Assembly: GCA_026874595.1 (NCBI GenBank)
Contig: CM049311.1
Span: 39,929,676-39,993,675 of the forward strand
Reading direction: 5' to 3'
DNA: 64,000 nt
Origin: Sipunculus nudus
Taxonomy: Eukaryota > Annelida > Sipuncula > Golfingiida > Sipunculidae
Below the pieces are notes generated by a model that made no database searches, was not told the DNA's origin, and was given only the letters and a program-made list of their open reading frames with translations. The position numbers were made by a program, and so were the translations under genes. Shown one piece after another: positions 51,934 through 61,201 of this stretch; the stretch's first letter is position 1, and the number at the start of each line of letters is the position of its first letter.

Positions 51934-52590
51934 ATAACAGTGATGGTGTGAGTGAATGATAGAAGTCATTATTGGCGTTAGGGAGAGAGATGGTGTGACT
52001 AAATGATAGATGTCCTTATTGGCGATTGGGACAGTGATGGTGTGACTGAATGATAGAAGTCCTTATTGGCAATAGGGATAGTGATGGTGTGACTGAATGA
52101 TACAAGTCCTTATTGGCGATTGGGACAGTGATGGTGTGACTGAATGATAGAAGTCCTTATTGGCGATTGGGACAGTGATGGTGTGACTGAATGATAGAAG
52201 TCCTTATTGGCAATAGGGATAGTGATGGTGTGACTGAATGATAGAAGTCCGTATTGGCGATTGGGACAGTTACGGTGTGACTGAATGATAGAATCCTTAT
52301 TGGCGATTGTGACAGTGATGGTGTGACTGAATGATAGAAGTCCTTATTGGCAATAGGGATAGTGATGGTGTGACTGAATGATAGACGTCCTTATTGGCGA
52401 TTGGGACAGTGATGGTGTGACTGAATGATAGAAGTCCTTATTGGCGATTGGGACAGTGATGGTGTGACTGAAGATAGAAGTCCGTATTGGCGATTGGGAC
52501 AGTTATGGTGTGACTGAATGATAGAATCCTTATTGGCGATTGGGACAGTGATGGTGTGACTGAATGATAGAATCCTTATTGGCGATTTTC
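51934..52590 (-). repeat. 47-bp minisatellite related to an exon-intron junction (~14 copies)
   Basis: Units (+ strand) read GGGACAGTGATGGTGTGACT, GAATGATAGAAGTCCTTATT, GGCGATT, about 47 bp each with small variants (a 45-bp unit lacks AG; a GCAATAGGGATAG variant recurs). On the - strand part of the unit, CAGTCACACCATCACTGTC and AATCGCCAATAAG, resembles the end of the exon candidate at 60548-60622 and its donor (CAATCACACAATCAGTGTCG, CTATTGCCAGTAAG). The array may therefore derive from a duplicated exon end. 47 is not a multiple of three, and no long frame is maintained. Confidence 0.85.
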
Positions 52591-53160
52591 ACAAAAAATG
52601 AGGACTTCCTGTTCCTGAAAAACTTTTCCCTTATGTCTTTGCGTTACGTAGTCAAACTGTAGAGAGGTTCAATATTTACCATTTATACTTCTTCAAAATT
52701 AGTATATAAAAACCCAATCGTTTTCAATATGTTAAAGTCAATTGCGCAAAGGCGCATTTACGTTTATAACTTGCAAGATATTATTTTTAAATTTAATGCT
52801 CGGAGGGACAAAACTGATATGTTGAAGTCTTGTGTTAGGCCAAAAAAACAAGGTTTGGTTCTCAGGCACATTTTTATAGAAATCAGTGCGGCGGGCGATA
52901 CTTTATTTTTTTTTTTTACCTTTTTTGTATGTTTTGATAAAAATGTCATATGATCATGTAAAAGCATGACAATTAAAGAGTTTTATGCTAAACAGGTAAA
53001 AACACTACCTAGCAAAGGAAATCTTATCAAAAATGTATTATTTTATCTTCTTGAAAGACGAGTTCAAAATATAAAAAAAAAATTGATAAGGGGGGGGGGG
53101 GTAAAATTAACGCGACTGGTGCCTGAGAACAATACCTTTGATTATTATTTTTGTTTATTT
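52591..53160. other. AT-rich non-coding stretch
   Basis: A-, T- and G-runs (52905-52918, 53075-53101) and short open frames without supporting features; no gene recognised. Confidence 0.45.
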
Positions 53161-53163
53161 TAC

Positions 53164-53310
53164 AGGGGTCCGTGGTCTCGACAGCACCTAAGACTCCTAA
53201 GAGCACAGATCGCGAGTTCGAGTCCTGGTATCACCAGAGGAGCCGTGAGATTGTTCACGGTCAACCCCAACCAGGGCCTAGTATCCTGCAGTTGTCCTGC
53301 AGCTGTTCAT
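53164..53310 (+). repeat. tRNA-derived SINE (second type/copy)
   Basis: A tRNA-like head carries a near-perfect internal promoter B box, GAGTTCGAGTCC (53214-53225), preceded by a weaker A-box-like GTGGTCTCGACAGC. Downstream, CCGTGA-GATTGT-TCACGG (53243-53260) is a hairpin that matches GTGAG-GTTTT-CTCAC in the SINE at 54297, followed in both by GGTC-CC and CC-AGG phrases. The two are therefore relatives. The 3' limit and target duplication were not resolved. Confidence 0.6.
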
Positions 53311-54296
53311 AAATATCCTCATCCTTAACTAATGAATTTAAAAGTAATGAACTGCAAAATCTAATTGCTAATTAATAAAAAGAAATATGAAAAGAATTAA
53401 TAAGGAAAATTGGGAAAATAGATAAAAGGAGTGATATTGCAGCTCAGTGGGGGCCGCACGCCGAAGGCACCCCCTCCGGATCCGCCACTGATATATGTAT
53501 ATATCGAAAGAATGGCGAATACTGAATGTAACGGGGGGGGGGGGGGGGGGGCATGCCCCCAACCCCTAAGTGATGGTGATACCGAGTTTCCCAGTAATTT
53601 AATTGGGCCAACAATCTCCATAATTTTCAGTGAAATAAAAAAGTAAACAAGCTGAGGCTTCAGGATACCATATTAAACCATAGCTGAAAATCTGATATCA
53701 CTTCTCTAATTAGACAGTCTCAAAAATAGAGGAAAAAACTAGTGAAAAATATATAAATATAGAAATAAAATAAAAGAGGCGCCACCAGTTTTCAGAAACT
53801 TATGATGATCAATAGACAAAGTAACATACGTCCTATTATATGCATTGATTATGGAGATACTGGAACTTTCGTATGACATTTTAAATTTTTTCTGGGATGC
53901 ACAATCAAGCTAGGAAAATATAGGTCGCAGTGGCCTAATTTCAGATTCCAAGGAGATCTTTCAAAGACCTCTATGGATTTGAAGAGAGAAATTTCTAGGT
54001 TCAACAGTTACGATTTGTGCTCTGCTAGCGGACGGGCAATTGAGAAACTGATACAATCCCAGTAAAAAAAATAGAAAAATGCGTAATAAAAAAAAGAAAT
54101 GATATTGGCGCCACCAGCTTCAGCAACTGATGAAACACTTTATGATAAAAAAACACACCAAGAAGAAATTTTAAGGGTAAATCTTAGATAAATACAGGTG
54201 GCGTCACCAGTCTTAGCAATCTTGGCAATCCATACATTAATCACTGAGATACTGGAGCTTTTGGGGGCAAAAACAAGCCCTGTAACTCGGACAATA

Positions 54297-54836
54297 ACCG
54301 GCTTCTGTGGCTCAGTGGTAGAGCGCAGGACTCAAAGCCGGGAGATCGTGAGTTTGTATCTCAGCCGAAGCGGTGAGGTTTTCTCACGGTCGGCCTCCAC
54401 CCAGGATGAGCGCTCTGTCGGCTTAATGGGGAGACTGTGCCCATCAGTCGTGTTTCACTCACTAACGAGTGCGCCTTTCGGGGTTCCTAGGTGTTATTAC
54501 CAAGTCATGGGGATGACCACAGGCACTCGTTTCCAGCACTAAAATGGCTTGGAAACCGTAAACACATTGAGTATGGTTGATATACCAGTTATACTCAATG
54601 TGTTTACGGTTTCCAAGCCATTTTAGTGCTGGAAACGAGTGCCTGTGGGGATGACACACACCCAGGGCCCGCAGGAGTGGTATACCGAACCTAGTTGACG
54701 CCAGGAAAAATCGGATATAAGCCCCTGTCACATAGCCTGAAACCAGAACGGAACTCTGCAGATGAACATATACTTAGTTAAGCAAGAAGCATTAAAATGG
54801 AGGCGGTAACCTCCACCAAATAAATCTTTTAAAAAA
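54297..54836 (+). mobile_element. Full-length tRNA-derived SINE with 10-bp target duplication
   Basis: Flanked by TCGGACAATA at 54287-54296 and 54837-54846, a perfect 10-bp target-site duplication. The head folds like a tRNA: GCTTC/GAAGC acceptor ends (54301-54305, 54367-54371), D-arm GCTC-AGTGGTA-GAGC with A box TGGCTCAGTGG, and a T-arm GAG-TTTGTAT-CTC (weak B box). The body includes GTGAG-GTTTT-CTCAC. The middle carries a perfect 58-bp inverted repeat. The 3' part has GGAACTCTGCAGATG, GGAGG-CGGTAA-CCTCC and an A-rich end (TCTTTTAAAAAA). It would be mobilised by a LINE; none is in the window. A fragment of the same tail is at 18690-18806. Confidence 0.85.
54517..54648. repeat. Perfect 58-bp inverted repeat with 16-bp spacer
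   Basis: Left arm 54517-54574 starts CCACAGGCACTCGTTTCC; right arm 54591-54648 is its exact reverse complement; spacer 54575-54590 (GGTTGATATACCAGTT). No mismatch was found by hand over 58 bp. It could form a long hairpin in single-stranded DNA or RNA. Confidence 0.95.
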
Positions 54837-55026
54837 TCGGACAATATAATTCACAGTGACTTCACTTCAGGCATAGAAGGATAATTTTTAAAGACCTCCC
54901 AAGATTTGAATTTTAGGTTAGAAGTTTCAAGATTAAACGGTTACGATTGTGTCCTGCTATCGGAGGGTCGGACGGAGACCGATCACTCTAGCTTAGCATT
55001 ATTGAAAGTCAGCTGGACTAAAATTG

Positions 55027-55182
55027 AAAGAACCTTACTGGAAATATTGCCACTGATTGTGTAATGGATTTATTAAAAAAAGTTATAAGGAGTCGCAATA
55101 CTGATTATGTGGCTGAATGATAACAGTTTTAAAAAATACTGACAATAGAGATACTAACATTGTGATTGATGATAAAAAGTAA
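55027..55182 (-). repeat. Degenerate exon-end-like units
   Basis: On the - strand, CATTACACAATCAGTGGCAA then TATTTCCAGTAAGG (about 55034-55068) matches the end and donor of the exon candidate at 60548-60622 (CACACAATCAGTGTCGC, TATTGCCAGTAAGT). A second weaker unit is at about 55115-55175. It may be a decayed exon copy of the - strand gene. Confidence 0.45.
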
Positions 55183-55400
55183 CCAGCGACCCATGGGTCA
55201 TGACGCTGAGCTGTCTGGCATGACATTACAGCCTAACATTCATAACAGGAATTTTATTAATTGAAATCATAACTGAGATAAACTTCAGATGTGATCTTGA
55301 CCTTTGACCCTCTGACATAAAATTCGACAGGGTTCTTTCTTGAGTGATGGTTCATCCATATTTGAAGAATGAATTATATCATGACTAGTCTATACAGGAC
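55183..55400 (-). mobile_element. Family D-like element end
   Basis: Starts GCGACCCATGGGTC-ATGACGCTGAGCTG (reversed palindromic tail), followed by modules with GATCTTGACCTTTGACC-CTCTGACA. This corresponds to the reverse complement of the right half of 2005-3136. Decayed DNA with GACCTTGA phrases continues to about 55720. Confidence 0.55.
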
Positions 55401-55908
55401 GAGAGAAGAAAGGTTTCCTGTAGGACTGGTTCGACAACTTTTGTTCATATTTTGTTTGTTGACTTGGATATGTTTTAACAAGAATGGCCTTTTTTCTGCA
55501 AAAACATGAAGATGTCGCCCCAAACGAAGGGGAATATTACTATATTTCCTCAAACTTGAACTTGAAGATCAAAGTCAAGGTCACAAGTCTTGAAACTCCT
55601 CCAAGAAACTGACTGAAACAATTTGCGTATCAAATATAAGTGGAAAACATGCAACATATTAATGTTAAACGGGTCATAAGCCTATATTTTGGACAATTTG
55701 ACCCTGAAGGTCAGTTGCAAGTTAAACAAGTGACCCATGGGTCATGACGCTCAGCTGACTGGGAAGAGATTCGCAAAAGGAAATTTTATCATCAGAATGG
55801 TAGTATATACCCATTCAACTGAAGCATCAAACAGATTAACCAACAGGCCAAGATTTAGTCTGTATTTATATATCTAAAAAATAGAGAAAAATGTGTAAAC
55901 TTTTAAAA

Positions 55909-57081
55909 CTAGAATACGGGTAACCGACAAGTGACTACATGTATCTGCCAAAATCGGATAGTGAGGCATGGATTGAGTGGCAAGGGGAAATAGAGTGAGG
56001 TATGTTGCATATTAGCATGGATGTCTGCAGCCTAAATGTGTATGTAGGTTGTGCCACCTACCACAAATCCAGAAAGCTGTCCAAGTTGTATACACCTGCA
56101 AAATTTTAGGCAGATAAGTCAAACCACTACATGTATATGAGCGATTTTTGCCCATGGCAGACAAACAGACAAACACTGTGCAAAAATCTTTGCAGGTAAC
56201 CCCTCCAGTTTTGTGTATGATAAAGACCTATGTGAGATCTAAACACATGCACAATTTTGGCCCAATCGGTCAAATGGTTCCTGAGATATGAGCTTGGATA
56301 TGTCCAGCGTTAACTAGAATGTAGGTGGCGCCACCTGTCATAAAATCAAGAAAGCTGTCCACGATGTATAAACCTGCAAAATTTTAGGCAGTTATGTCGA
56401 ACCACTACAGAGAAATGAGTAATTTTAGGCCACGGCAGACTAACAGACAGACGCTGTGCAAACATTGTTACAGGTGGCGCCACCATTTTTTGTGTATGTT
56501 ACAGAGCTATCAAAGGGCTACATTTGTATAAATTTTATTTCCTGATCGGTCAAACGGTTCCCGAGATATAAGCTTGGATGTCATCAGCGTGAACGTGAAC
56601 GTAGGTGGCGCCACCTGTCATAAAATCAAGAAAGCTATCCTGGATGTATACACATGACGAATTTCAGGTGAATTAGTCAATTCACTGCAGAGATATGAGT
56701 GATTTTAACCCAAGGCAGATGAACAGATGGACACTGTGCAAACATGGTTACAGGTGGCGCCACCATTTTTTGTGTATGTTATAAAGCAATCCAAGGGCTA
56801 CATTTGTATCAATTTTATTTCCTGATCGGTCAAACGGTTCCCGAGATATGAGGGTTTATGAGTGGAAACAGACCCACAAATGGACACTGGTTAGAGAGGA
56901 AAGGTCAGAGGTCAATGCAAATTGGTTAGGCACCAGTTCACATGTGACCCGATAATAGGTGTAAGTTTGGGAAAAATCGGTCCATTAGTCTCCAAGGAGC
57001 TCTCTGGAAACGAACGCCGCCGCGGCGGAGGAACTCGGTCAAAAACATAGTATCCGCAAAACTTCGTTTTGGTGGATACAA
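55909..57081 (-). mobile_element. Helitron-like element 2 (copy c), nested in family A
   Basis: On the - strand the left end is TTGTATCCACCAAAACG, and the right end is a GTAGTC/GGTTAC hairpin (with wobble pairs), then CCCGTATTCTAG. Removing it rejoins GTGTAAACTTTTAAAA with AAATACAGGCGGCTCC. This matches the uninterrupted family A phrase at about 12545-12580 read in reverse. The right boundary is ambiguous by a few A bases. Palindromic boxes at 56324, 56473, 56604 and 56753 keep the alternating spacing. Confidence 0.82.
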
Positions 57082-58111
57082 AAATACAGGCGGCTCCACC
57101 AGTCTGCAGAAACTAATAAAAACACTTAATGGTCAATATCCATGCAAAAAATCATGGTGATCTCTGCATTAGTTGTTCAGATACTTCAGTTTTTGTATCA
57201 AATTGTCCATTATTCTGAGGGATAATTTCGGAGTCCTATAGCTTGAAGGATATGGGTAACAGAGACCTAATTTCAAGTTTCCACAGGCACCTTTCATGGG
57301 CCTCCTTGCATGACAAGAATGAAGATTCTAGGTCCAGTTGTTGCGATTTGTACCCTGTTGACAGATAACCACATCTTTAAAGGTCTCAAAAAAAAGAAAA
57401 AATTCGTAAAAATTTGAAAAAAAATAGAGGTGGCACACCCAGTCTGCAGAAACTGATGGAAAAGCTCATGATCAATATGTATGCCGAAAATCATGACCAT
57501 CAGTGTTGTAGTTATTGAAATACTGCAGTTTTTGTATCAAATTTTCCATTATTCTGGGGGGGGGGGGGGGTATTTTGGACCATACAGCTTAAAGAATATG
57601 GGTAACAGAGACCTAATTTCAAGTTTCCATGGAGACTTTTCATGGGTCTCCCTGTGTGTCAAGAATGGAGATTCTTGGTCCAGTTTCTATGATTTGTGCC
57701 CTGTTAACAGATGTTCATATCTTTAAAGGTCTCAAAAATACAGAAAAATTTCGTAAAAAAAAACGAACAAATACAGGTGGTGCCACCAGTCTGCAGAAAC
57801 TTATGAAACACTCCATGATCAATATCCATGCAAACAAATATGGTTATCTCTGCATTAGTTGTTCAGTTACTTTAGCTTTTGTATCAAATTTTCCATTATT
57901 CTGAGCTGTACTTTGGAGTGCCATAGCTCAAAGGATATGGGTAACAGAGACCAAATTTCAGGTTTCCATGGAGACTTATCATGGGTCTCCCTGTGTGTCA
58001 AGAACGAAGATTCTAGGTCCAGTCGTTACGATTTGTACCCTGTTGACAGATAACTACATCCTTAAAGGTCTCAAAAATGGAGAAAACAATGTGTCAACAT
58101 TGAAAAATACA

Positions 58112-59457
58112 GGTGGCGCCACCAGTCTGCACAAACTGATGAAACATCTCATGATCAATATGTATGTCGAAAATCATGACCATCAGTGATGTAGTTAATG
58201 AGATATTGAAGTTTTTGTATGAAATTTTTGACTATTCTGGGGGGTAATTTTGGGCCCCATAGCTCGAAGGATATGGGTAACAGAGACCTAATTTCTGGTT
58301 TCCATGGAGACTTTTCATAGGTCTCTCAGTGTGTCAAAAATGAAGATTCTAGGTCCAGTCGTTACGATTTGTGCCACGCTAACAGATGACAGCATCCTCA
58401 AAGGTCTCAAAAATAGAGTAAAAAATCGTAAAAAATCAAACAGTACAGGTGGCGCCACCAGTCTGCCGGAACTGATCGAAAAATCTCATGATCAATATGT
58501 ATGCCAAAAATGAAGACCATCAGTGATGTAGTTATTGAGATATTGAAGTTTTTGTATGAAATTTTTTACTATTCTGGGGGGTACTTTGGGGCCCCATAGC
58601 TCGAAGGATATGGGTAACAGAGACCTAATTTCAGGTTTCCATGGAGACTTATCATGGGTCTCCCTGTGTGTTAAGAACAAAGATTCTAGGTCCAGTCGTT
58701 ACGATTTGTACCCTGTTGACAGATAACTACATCCTTAAAGGTCTCAAAAATGGAGAAAACAATTCGTGAACATTGAAAAATACAGGTGGCGCCACCAGTC
58801 TGCACAAACTGATGAAACATCTCATGATCAATATGTATGTCGAAAATCATGACCATCAGTGATGTAGTTAATGAGATATTGAAGTTTTTGTATGAAATTT
58901 TTGACTATTCTGGGGGGTAATTTTGGGCCCCATAGCTCGAAGGATATGGGTAACAGAGACCTAATTTCTGGTTTCCATGGAGACTTTTCATAGGTCTCTC
59001 AGTGTGTCGAAAATGAAGATTCTAGGTCCAGTCGTTACGATTTGTGCCACGCTAACAGATGACAGCATCCTCAAAGGTCTCAAAAATAGAGGAAAAAATC
59101 GTAAAAAATCATACAGTACAGGTGGCGCCACCAGTCTGCAGGAACTGATTGAACATCTCATGATCAATATGTATGCCAAAAATGAAGACCATCAGTGATG
59201 TAGTTATTGAAATATTGAAGTTTTTGTATGAAATTTTTTACTATTCTGGGGGGTACTTTGGGGCCCCATAGCTCAAAGGATATGGGTAACAGAGACCTAA
59301 TCTCTGGTTTCCAAGGAGATTTTTCATGGACCTCTCAGTGTGTCAAGAATTAAGATTCTAAGTCCAGTCTTTATGATTTGTGCCTTGTTAACAGATGTTC
59401 ACATTTTTAGAGGTCTCAAAAATAGAGAAAAAAATTCGTAAAAAATAAAAAAATACA
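58112..59457 (-). repeat. 673-bp dimer duplicated within the family A core
   Basis: 58112-58784 and 58785-59457 are near-identical two-module blocks. They share private variants, for example TGTATGTCGAAAATCATG and the alternation of CCACGCTAACAGATGAC with CCCTGTTGACAGATAAC. The array therefore grew last by copying a pair of modules. Confidence 0.8.
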
Positions 59458-59818
59458 GGTGGCGCCACCAGTCTGCAGGAAGTGATGTAACATCTCATGA
59501 TCAATATGTATGCCAAAAATCATGACCATCAGTCAAGTAGTTAATGAGATATTGAAGTTTTTGTATGAAATTTTAGACTTTTCTGGGGGGTACTTTGGGG
59601 CCACATAGCTCGAAGGATATGGGTAACAGAGACCTAATTTCTGGTTTCCAAGGAGATTTTTTATGGACCTCTCAGAATCCCAAGTTACAAGGTTCTAGGT
59701 CCAGCGGTTACGATTTGTGCCTGGTTAACGGACGGACAGACGGACAGACGGACAGACGGACGACGGACAAAGAGTGATCGCTATAGCTCAGATGACTTTC
59801 AGTCAGCTGAGCTAAAAA

Positions 59819-60325
59819 TTGATGAAAACAAAAAAAAATTGGCTCCACCAGTCTTCAACAAATGAATGATACCAGACATGATCAATAAACACACCAAGTT
59901 TCAGGACAGCTGAAGAAACCACAGTTGAGAAACTGATACTACTAGCGAAATGTTGCACTCTCAAAGATATAAGAAAAATATGTCAAAATAGAAAATATAT
60001 GTTAGGTCATTAGGCTTCAGGTCTGTTCATGATCAATAACGGTAAGCGAAACGAGAATCATGGATATATGTAAAATATTGAGACACTAGAGTTTTTGTAT
60101 CAAATTTAATTATTCTAGGATGCACAAATAAGCCCAGTAACCCAGAGAATATACGCCCCAGTGACCCTTTTTTCAGGTTCCGAAGGAGATTTTTTTAGGA
60201 CACTCCTGGATGCTCAGTAAGAAGTTTCCAGGTCCAACAGTTATGATCTGTGCCCTCCTTACTGACAGAAGGCAAGACGACCGGAAGAAGGACGACGGAC
60301 AAAGAGTATAATTTAAAAAGATCCC
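59819..60325. other. Decayed family A-related modules
   Basis: Contains TGGCTCCACCAGTCTTC, AGATTTTTTTAGGACACTCC-like phrases and GACGACGGACAAAGAGT (about 60291-60307), i.e. a further decayed reverse element with a head near 60310; no gene. Confidence 0.5.
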
Positions 60326-60327
60326 TT

Positions 60328-60547
60328 ACTGAAAAAAAAATGATACTGAAAAAAAATGATACTGGTGATGTGACTGAATAATAGTCTTATGAAAAAAAGT
60401 ATTATCAGCAATAGCGATACTGATAGTGTTACTCAGTAGTAAAAAGGTATTAAAAATTTGAAAAATATATTTACTGGCAGTAGCGATACTGATAGTGTGA
60501 CTGAGTGATAAAAAGTGTTGTAAAAATAAATTGAAAAAAAAACTTAC
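60328..60547 (-). repeat. Degenerate tandem copies of an exon-intron junction
   Basis: Immediately downstream (on the - strand) of the exon candidate 60548-60622 there are at least two diverged copies of its last bases and donor: CAGTCACACTATCAGTATCG then CTACTGCCAGTAAATAT (about 60468-60505), and GTAACACTATCAGTATCGC then TATTGCTGATAAT (about 60405-60440). They are spaced about 65 bp with T-rich filler. This arrangement suggests in-place duplication of the junction. Confidence 0.55.
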
Positions 60548-60622
60548 TGGCAATAGCGACACTGATTGTGTGATTGGGAGGCAGGAGAGGCTGACAGCGG
60601 ATGACGTCATCACCATCTGTAT
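60548..60622 (-). CDS. Putative internal exon of the unidentified - strand gene
   Basis: On the - strand, TTTTATTTTAG is followed by ATACAGATGG..., and 75 bp later by ...ATTGCCA | GTAAGTTTTT, a strong donor. In phase 1 it encodes 24 full codons, starting TDGDDVIRCQPLLPP and ending NHTISVAIA, with a leading split codon (nAT). Length 75 is divisible by three, so it is a symmetric phase 1-1 exon. I do not recognise the protein. Support is splice-site quality plus phase agreement with the candidate exons at 62804 and 51364. Confidence 0.45.
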
Positions 60623-60727
60623 CTAAAATAAAACAGAACGTCAAAACAGTATCGAGGCATGGTCTGTCGTATTTATATCTGACAAATCATCGGATGTAAC
60701 TTAAACAACTTTGAATAACCTCATTAT

Positions 60728-60940
60728 CTCCGATGTCTACTACAAGATAAAATAACTGTAGGGTAATATGGAAATCTGAGTCCTTGTAGGCTACTGGAGG
60801 CGGACAAGTTCATGTACAGGGCAACAGGCGGAAAATGTGGGAGTCTGTGTCCTTGATTACTGCTGGAGGCAGACACGTACATGTATAGGGCAACAGGCGG
60901 GTAATGTGGGATTCTGTGACATAACCAGCCATTGTAAATA
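60728..60940 (-). repeat. 69-bp tandem duplication, coding-like
   Basis: About two and a half units of exactly 69 bp (CTGGAGGC at 60794 and 60863). On the - strand one frame runs through with 23-residue repeats of the type RLPHFPPVALYMNLSASSS. Units contain CCTCCAGTAG, a weak donor-like site. It may be a duplicated exon fragment, but no phase-consistent exon with good acceptor was found, so I leave it as a repeat. Confidence 0.5.
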
Positions 60941-61201
60941 AATGAGTTTTTTTTCATTATTCCATATTATTATGTGTTAAGCAAGTATGGTTCATTCTTT
61001 TATGTATACGCGTGAAGCTGTCTTTTCATGTGATTATGACCTTCAGCAAGCCTGAATCCAGATACCAATTGACCGCGAGGCTTTGGATTCACCAATGGTT
61101 GATCTTCTTAGCATATGTTGAATGGTAGACTGACAGAACAAACATTACTAGTGTAATGATGGGTGTGCAGGGAACAGATGAACTTTTTGTTATGCTTGAC
61201 C

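Larger units (their letters stand above)
53700..55025 (-). mobile_element. Family A element, degenerate copy 5, interrupted by a SINE
   Basis: On the - strand the head is near TTTTAGTCCAGCTGACTTTC (about 55025-55005) with GATCGGTCTCCGTCCGACCC. Degenerate modules follow leftward, with CGCCACCAG boxes at about 53780, 54110 and 54200. The SINE at 54297-54836 splits a module; the family A phrase continues on both sides across the duplicated target. The 3' palindrome end was not found. Confidence 0.6.
55724..59818 (-). mobile_element. Family A element, longest copy (4.1 kb with nested insertion)
   Basis: Read on the - strand from TTTTTAGCTCAGCTGACTG (59818) through TCATCTGAGCTATAGCGATC and a GTCCGTC tract (59724-59762), then nine or so ~337-bp modules, to CCCAGTCAGCTGAGCGTC and the tail palindrome TGACCCATGGGTCA (55731-55744) plus CTTGTTT. 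Module junctions carry CAGGTGGCGCCACCAGTC at 58112, 58448, 58785, 59121 and 59458 (spacing 336-337 bp). A Helitron-like element (55909-57081) interrupts the module nearest the tail. Short open frames in the modules have no common protein. Confidence 0.85.

Noticed and set aside
54300-54371. A functional tRNA gene
   Set aside because: The anticodon stem does not pair well, the B box is degenerate, and the segment is the head of a SINE bounded by target duplications.
57481-59198. A family of small secreted peptides repeated in tandem (METFHGSPCVSRMKILGPV type)
   Set aside because: The frames come from repeated family A modules. They shift and break between modules and appear in both orientations without conserved starts or signals.
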